DNA of 64,000 bases from Globodera rostochiensis (lineage: Eukaryota; Nematoda; Chromadorea; Rhabditida; Heteroderidae): positions 930,001 to 994,000 of the forward strand of contig JAEVLN010000021.1 of NCBI GenBank assembly GCA_018350325.1, written 5' to 3'. Positions within the stretch are counted from its first letter, which is position 1. Each line of letters opens with the position of its first letter. The translations under genes were made by a program, and so were the position numbers. The notes below the pieces were generated by a model. That model was not told the origin of the DNA. It ran no database searches and was given only the letters and a program-made list of their open reading frames with translations. Positions 58,496 to 64,000 of this stretch are shown here, one piece after another.

Positions 58496-58889
58496 ATCAA
58501 TTGAAAAATGGCTTTGATCTAAATCAATAAATTAATCTAAAAAAACACGGCCAAGGAAGTTCTTTTAAGTAATAATTAAAATACTAATAACATTTGACTG
58601 CAATCTGGAAAAATATAAAAATTGCAGACGCCACATTTAAAATCAAACAAAAAGCATTTTCCTTTATTGGACATTGCTGGAAGTGTTAAAAAATAAACAA
58701 AACTTTATTTTTAATTGAATTTCTGTTGAACAATTTTTAGAACCATAAGGTGTCACAGCCTTGATAAAATACAAATCTACATATCTATCAAAGGTAAAAA
58801 ATCAAATTTATCAACAAAAAAAAGTATTTGCTGAATATTAGGATGGACGGACGGTTGGTTGGGTTAATGTGCGTTGATGGAAAATATAC

Positions 58890-58988
58890 CTAGTAAATTG
58901 GCCATTTCCCCTTCTGCTACGCTTGACAAAATTGTAATGTTTTCCCCATTCGGGATTGAATGAATTTTTACTCTTTAGTGAAGACATG
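58890..58988 (-). CDS. Possible first coding exon
   Basis: On the minus strand CTATTTTCCAG|C precedes ATG (58987-58985), then MSSLKSKNSFNPEWGKHYNF and VKRSRRGNGQFT, ending at a donor ACTAG|GTATATT. An acceptor just before an ATG is what a trans-spliced nematode gene start would look like, but could equally be a cis acceptor. Downstream exons not found. Confidence 0.4.
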
Positions 58989-59563
58989 CTGGAAAATAGA
59001 AATGTGATTTAATAAAAAGACCATTTTTTGATAAAAATGACTATTTTCTATTGAAAAAAGTTTTGAATATACACAATGCCATACACGAATATTTCCATTC
59101 AAGCCCATAAACTTTCAACACTCAGGCTGAATGGATATTTTCAAGATTCTTAAAAATAAGTACATTTTTTAGTTATAAGTATGAGCGTCCATTTTCAAGC
59201 ACTGTACTTGCCATTCAAGTACGTATGGAAGCCCTGATTTAGCACCATTTTACATCAATAAAAGAAATCCAAAATATTTTTAAAGTTTTCTTTAACATTT
59301 AAAAATCAATTCATTTTTTAATTGTTGTTTAAATATACAATATACATGAGGTCCGCCGGCGGTCCGAAGGGCGCCGCCAATATAATTTTTTGAGGATTTA
59401 ACGATTTTTAGTTAATGTAGTTTTATGGACCACAATATTATTTTTTGCTGATGATGTTTTTTTAGAAAATTTTTGTCAAAATGATTTAACAATTCACATT
59501 TATGCAAACTAAATGGTAAAAATATTGAAAATTACTCTATAAACATTAAAGCATGATTCAAAC
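58989..59563. other. AT-rich stretch with GC-rich patch
   Basis: GTCCGCCGGCGGTCCGAAGG at about 59351-59370 is palindrome-rich and resembles other dispersed repeat cores. No gene seen. Confidence 0.4.
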
Positions 59564-59674
59564 TTATGCACTCCTGAATTTCCGTTTGGGTCGCTTCTGG
59601 AGTATGCAACAGACTTGGGAAAATCAATATCAAAACTGAGTGCAATGGTTGAAAGAGAAGCTCCAGAGGTTGAG
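59564..59674 (-). CDS. Exon-like open frame with splice sites
   Basis: Minus strand: acceptor-like TTCTATAAG, then STSGASLSTIALSFDIDFPK and SVAYSRSDPNGNSGVH, ending at donor-like CATAA|GTTTGA. Phases are consistent with an internal exon. No family recognised and no partner exons identified. Confidence 0.42.
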
Positions 59675-62600
59675 CTTATAGAATGTATCAAATGGCAATC
59701 AATTAAGTTAAATCAATCGTTATTAAAAGATTGAATAGAAAAATGTCCCACACACATATGAAATTTGCAAACAAAATAAATATTAAGAATACTGAAGCTG
59801 CAAGATGACAACAAAATTCTCCCTTGATAAATTACAAAAAAGATAGTGCAAAGTAGAATTTAAAAATCACAAAAGGGACGTGGGCACGTGCATTTGCCGC
59901 GAAGTTTGAAGCAGTATTCAATAAACCTAAATTTAATTTCAAAAACAAAAAATCTAAAATTTGTAATTTCATTTATTTACATGCTCATTAAGTTTTATAT
60001 ACAATTTAAATTTTATCATTTGAATAAAAATTTATAATAAAGTATTTTGAATAAACATTTTGATTAGCACTAATAGGTAGACATTTACTTTTCAATTAAA
60101 GTTTTATTTTAAAGCTTAAAAATATAACACCCTGCTGAAAACTGGATAAATAAATTGTCTGTCAATCTAAAGAGCATAACAAACGACGACAACAACTCCG
60201 TTCTACAGGACTGGACTTGGGAGTTCGACTAAGATTTAATAAAATTATTAAAATCAAAATAAAACAATACAAATAAACATAAATAAATGAATTATACTCC
60301 GGTGCGTCTTATATAAAGAAAAAGCACCTAAAAAAGTTTCTCAATTATGATTACTATAAAAACATAACGCATTCAAAGTAGTGTTCGAATAAAAGGTCGA
60401 ATAAAACACTCACCGAAATAATTAATTATCTTTGTAAAAAATCAATTACAAACAAAATTCCGGTCAGATCATTTATGCCCTGAATAGCCGACGTTTGGCT
60501 GAGAAAGAAATGAATAAAAATTAAAAGGAAATTTTGTTTTTAAAGGTATTAAAACTAAATTGTAAATTATTTGCATTATTTATTTGGTTTTGCAGAGACT
60601 TCCAAGTTGCTGGTCTATCCTGATTCGAATAGGATTTAATAAAATAATTATTAACGCAAAATAAAACAATACAAATATACTAATTATGAATTCCTAACAA
60701 ACGCCTGCCTACAAAGAAATAGTTAATATTTATTCTGGAAATAATAATGTGATTATTACATAACGAATAAACAGTTTAACTTTAAAAAAATATTTTAATA
60801 AATTATTTCATTTAGAAAATGAAAATGAAAATTTACTTCTTTTAACAAATATTTAATAAAACAATTCAACTAATAAACCAAATTAATTTTATCTTAATTT
60901 ATTTTCAAAATTCTTAAAGTTAATATATAAGATATGGATCACTTTATTATTAATTTGTAAAAAATCAAAAACGTTCCAATGTGGCAATTTTGAACGCCAT
61001 TTTTCTTATCTGAACAAGTTTATTTTAAATTTACCCGAAAATTAATGAAAAAAAAAATTGCGCTATTAATAAAAAAAAAATGTATTGCCATCAATAAAAG
61101 CAGAAGTTCTCGTACTAATGGGACTACCCGATGTCACATTTTTCGAAAAGCGCTCGGGGAGCTCGGCAGCTAATACTTATTGATGCAGAGTTCTTGACAT
61201 GACAATAAGTTAATTGGTAATAAACAGGTGTTATAAATATGCATTTGGTAGCAAAAAGCATTCTAAATACGTTGTAATTCCGATGATAAATTAATATTTA
61301 TTATTTTTTATAAATGTGTAAAATTAAATTAAATAATTATTAAATTGAAAAGCCGATTAGCAAATGTTTAAAATGACGTCATTTTTAAAATTTTTCATAT
61401 AGAAAAATATCTAAAATTGTAATTTAAAAAATTGCTGAAACTAAACTTTATTGCCCTTTATTCAGACTTCAGACTCATTCATCTTATTTGTTAGAGAACA
61501 AGCTTTATATTAGCTATGGGTTGAAAAAGTTGACAGCTCATTGTTAGCATTATCAGATTAGACAAGCAAAGTCTTCTTTCTAATTCAATTTGCGCCCAAT
61601 CCTAAATATAATAGCTAAAAAAATATTAATTATATTTATAAAACTTTTTAAGGTTTAACAACAAATTTTTTTATCATTTATAATGCTTAAAAAAAGTTGA
61701 GTTGTTTTAAAAATTTATATACAATAAATAAGCTTTTTTTAAATAAAATAAACAACGAAAACAAAATATTAAACTGAACTTGAGGTCAATTAATTAAAAG
61801 TTTCAGAACTCGAGAAATAATACTGTTAAATTTAATTGCCCAAATGTTAGAGTACGTAACAAGAAATTTAAATTATTAAAAGTAAAAAATAAACCAATAA
61901 ACAAAACTTAAATTCTAAACTATTATTTATTTATTTGCACAAAATATGCCCATTAATTCAAATTCGCAATGTTCAAGAATCAGAATTAAATTTCCCGATC
62001 TGCCGAAATCATTTAAGATTGCAAACTGAATGAAATAAATTTAAAAAAATAAATGACTGCGCACTATGAAAATATTATTTAACATTTATTTAAATACATA
62101 TATGCATATATGCCTACGCAATCAATTGCAAATAATTAACTAAAATTTTAAAACGGCAAAAATTATAAAATTTAGGCCGGTAGGAGTCCCACATCAAATG
62201 ACACTTTTGTAAAATACTTATTGGTTCTATCGTACAACTCAAAATAAACAATTTAAAACGATAATTCGTAATTAAACAATTAAAAACAATTACGTCAACT
62301 AAAAAAATTTTAAAAAATTAATTAAACACAAAAGCCATCAGAAAGACTTCTCTGTATATTTTTTATGCTTTAACTCTGAAAGTAATTAATTAAAAATTAA
62401 AAAAAAAAAATTGCAAAAATATATTATAACTAATACGTAATAAAGATTACCTTTTAAATGATTTGTTTGGAAATATCTTTCGCTTCAAAACAAAACTTAA
62501 TGCATACAACTAAATCACCAACTAAATTCACAGAATTTTTTTCTACAATTTTTTTATTTTTTATTTGATAAATTACTAAAAAAACAAATGCAGAGGGTCA

Positions 62601-62995
62601 CCATTAAAAAATACCAGCGTTAACCATAATAAATTTATTGTTAAAAAAATTTTTAAAATAATAATAGTAATAAAACCACTTTCAATTTTAGCGGCCACGA
62701 GGTGTCTGGAAACATTCCGGTAAAAGTTTGGTTGGTCCCCACCCATTTTTTCATAAAAAATTAAAAAATGTTTTCTTATTTATTGTAATATATTTTATTA
62801 TTTATAAATTTAATAGTTTTTGATGTTTTTAATCGAAACTAAAAATAAAATCTGCAAATGAGCTAAAGAAAATGCAAGATAACGAATTTATTTAAAGATT
62901 ATTTTACAATAACTTAAAATTCTTTAAAACTAAAATCGAAGATTTCACTTGATTTTTCTTTCATATTCCATAAACTATCATTTCTATATCTTCAA
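59675..62995. other. AT desert
   Basis: Islands near 59870-59930, 60180-60235, 60455-60505, 61100-61180 and 62690-62750 have no convincing frame. No RNA genes or repeats recognised. Confidence 0.4.
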
Positions 62996-63324
62996 ATGGC
63001 TTCCGGATATTATTCCGAACACCCACAGATGCGAAATCATAAAATTCACAAACGGTCAACTTTTGATACTGATAAAAACTGCACTATGTTGATCAGACAC
63101 CTCTTTAAAGCAGATCCGAAGATGCCAAAATACACTGAAAATTGGGGTAAATTTGAGAAAAAAAATCCCGGAGGGTTGGAAAAAGTCTCTGGAAAAAATC
63201 AATTTGAGGGATGAATAGCCCAGAAAATTATTACGAAAACCAAAAGACCGCTAAGCTTGGGGACTATTCTCCGCTGAGATTCGGGAAGATGCAGAACACA
63301 GACCGCCCATTGGGGGTACTGTAG
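62996..63324 (+). CDS. Putative two-exon small protein, 88 aa
   Basis: Exons 62996-63146 and 63209-63324 join in frame over a 62-nt GT-AG interval, stop TAG. The protein begins MASGYYSEHPQMRNHKIHKR and contains one cysteine, a dibasic KR, and near the end DYSPLRFGKMQ. RFG followed by a basic residue is the amidation signature of FMRFamide-like peptides, but there is only one copy, no clear signal peptide and no dibasic site after it, so the neuropeptide reading is weak. Unspliced, exon 1 remains open to 63214, so the splice is optional. Confidence 0.35.
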
Positions 63325-63508
63325 TGGCGGTAATTGTTGAATGTATAATTGATATTGTTCGCTTTAATTGATCCTTTTATTTACTTAAACATTGAAAAAG
63401 GCTGAAAATTAGGTTTTACCTAAATCACGTTAGATGGACAAACGTTAGCCAGCCATGGGCCATGATCTTCATTGTCACACAGCAGCTACCTAAAAAAACA
63501 ATTTAAAA
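63325..63508. other. Spacer
   Basis: No feature seen. Moderate base composition. Confidence 0.4.
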
Positions 63509-63741
63509 TTGAATAAATTTATGCAGATTCAAAAAACTTCGAGAAAAAACTGGAGAACCGATAATTTTGGCGATCGAGATATCGAAAATCTAGACGATCT
63601 AATGCAGGATTTTTTTGTCGTCCGGTTACATCCCTGGATAACAAATCAAAATGAATTATTGTTTTTATGTGGTCCCATGGTGGTATTTTGTTTTTGAGGC
63701 CGGGCAGTAGCAAAGATCGTCGACGACGATGCGATCACGGT
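63509..63741 (+). CDS. Exon-like region with strong donor
   Basis: The plus frame from 63509 reads through WRTDNFGDRDIENLDDLMQD and FFVVRLHPWITNQNELLFLC to 63697. Shortly after, in a second frame, AKIVDDDAIT runs into a strong donor ACG|GTAAGT (63742). An acceptor-like GGGCAG at about 63708 lies between. Exon limits are uncertain and no domain is recognised. Confidence 0.35.
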
Positions 63742-64000
63742 AAGTACGACAAATCATCTGCTCCCTAAATGCTTAATTATATCCGCTTATTCCAAAATAT
63801 TTTGCTATTTTGAGATTGTTAAAAATGTTCCATAATTTATATTAGAACGCCGTAATTTTATAATAGACTTATGCAATGCTTGTTTGACTACGGCCAAGAT
63901 GCAGTTCAAACCATGATCGCTAAGTGCTCGTCCGGTCGTTAATTTAATTTATGCATCAAATGCTCTGATTTAATTTAAAATGCCATGTTTTTGATATTGC
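63742..64000. other. AT-rich window end
   Basis: Starts with the strong donor GTAAGT, then AT-rich sequence, possibly the beginning of an intron. Confidence 0.35.

Overview
The window looks like nuclear DNA of a eukaryote, most likely a nematode. The reasons are very AT-rich intergenic DNA, introns of about 40-48 nt ending in TTTTCAG or TTTTTAG, dense DNA transposons and tRNA-derived repeats. A root-knot or cyst nematode would fit, but nothing in the sequence proves the species. There are no rRNA genes and nothing prokaryotic.

Region 1-9.8 kb is a repeat-rich accessory block: a tRNA-like B-box fragment, a polypurine minisatellite, short perfect hairpins, a tRNA-like SINE relic, and then a Helitron/Helentron-type transposon. 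Its RepHel gene (2790-9269) can be spliced by hand into 22 exons and an uninterrupted 1,839-aa protein with HUH-Rep and PIF1-type helicase motifs. The gene lies between inverted repeats of about 130 bp. Its exons carry 27 exact copies of the octamer GCAGGGGC (plus four near copies), all on the coding strand, none in introns, read in all three codon frames, and spaced about 180 nt apart in the spliced message over the middle of the gene. This is the most unusual signal in the window.

Region 9.8-46.5 kb is an AT-rich desert with isolated GC-richer islands of about 40-170 bp, some of which read like single exons or exon relics (two contain F-box-like LPNE motifs). It holds two hAT transposons with perfect 8-bp target duplications: 11997-13341 (internally deleted) and 28759-31126 (decayed transposase).

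Region 46.5-51.3 kb is the most gene-like host segment. A six-exon, 649-aa gene with a hydrophobic N-terminal signal (47838-50073, minus) lies head-to-head with a small, probably secreted, cysteine-containing protein gene (50842-51249, plus). Two introns of the first gene and one of the RepHel gene can only be read in frame with AG|AT donors (AT-AG introns).

Region 51.3-64 kb has a third, non-autonomous hAT (52475-53634), a 2.3-kb minisatellite (56.06-58.34 kb) that ends at a splice-acceptor-like site followed by an exon-like ORF, and scattered candidate exons. Functions of the host genes are not recognised.
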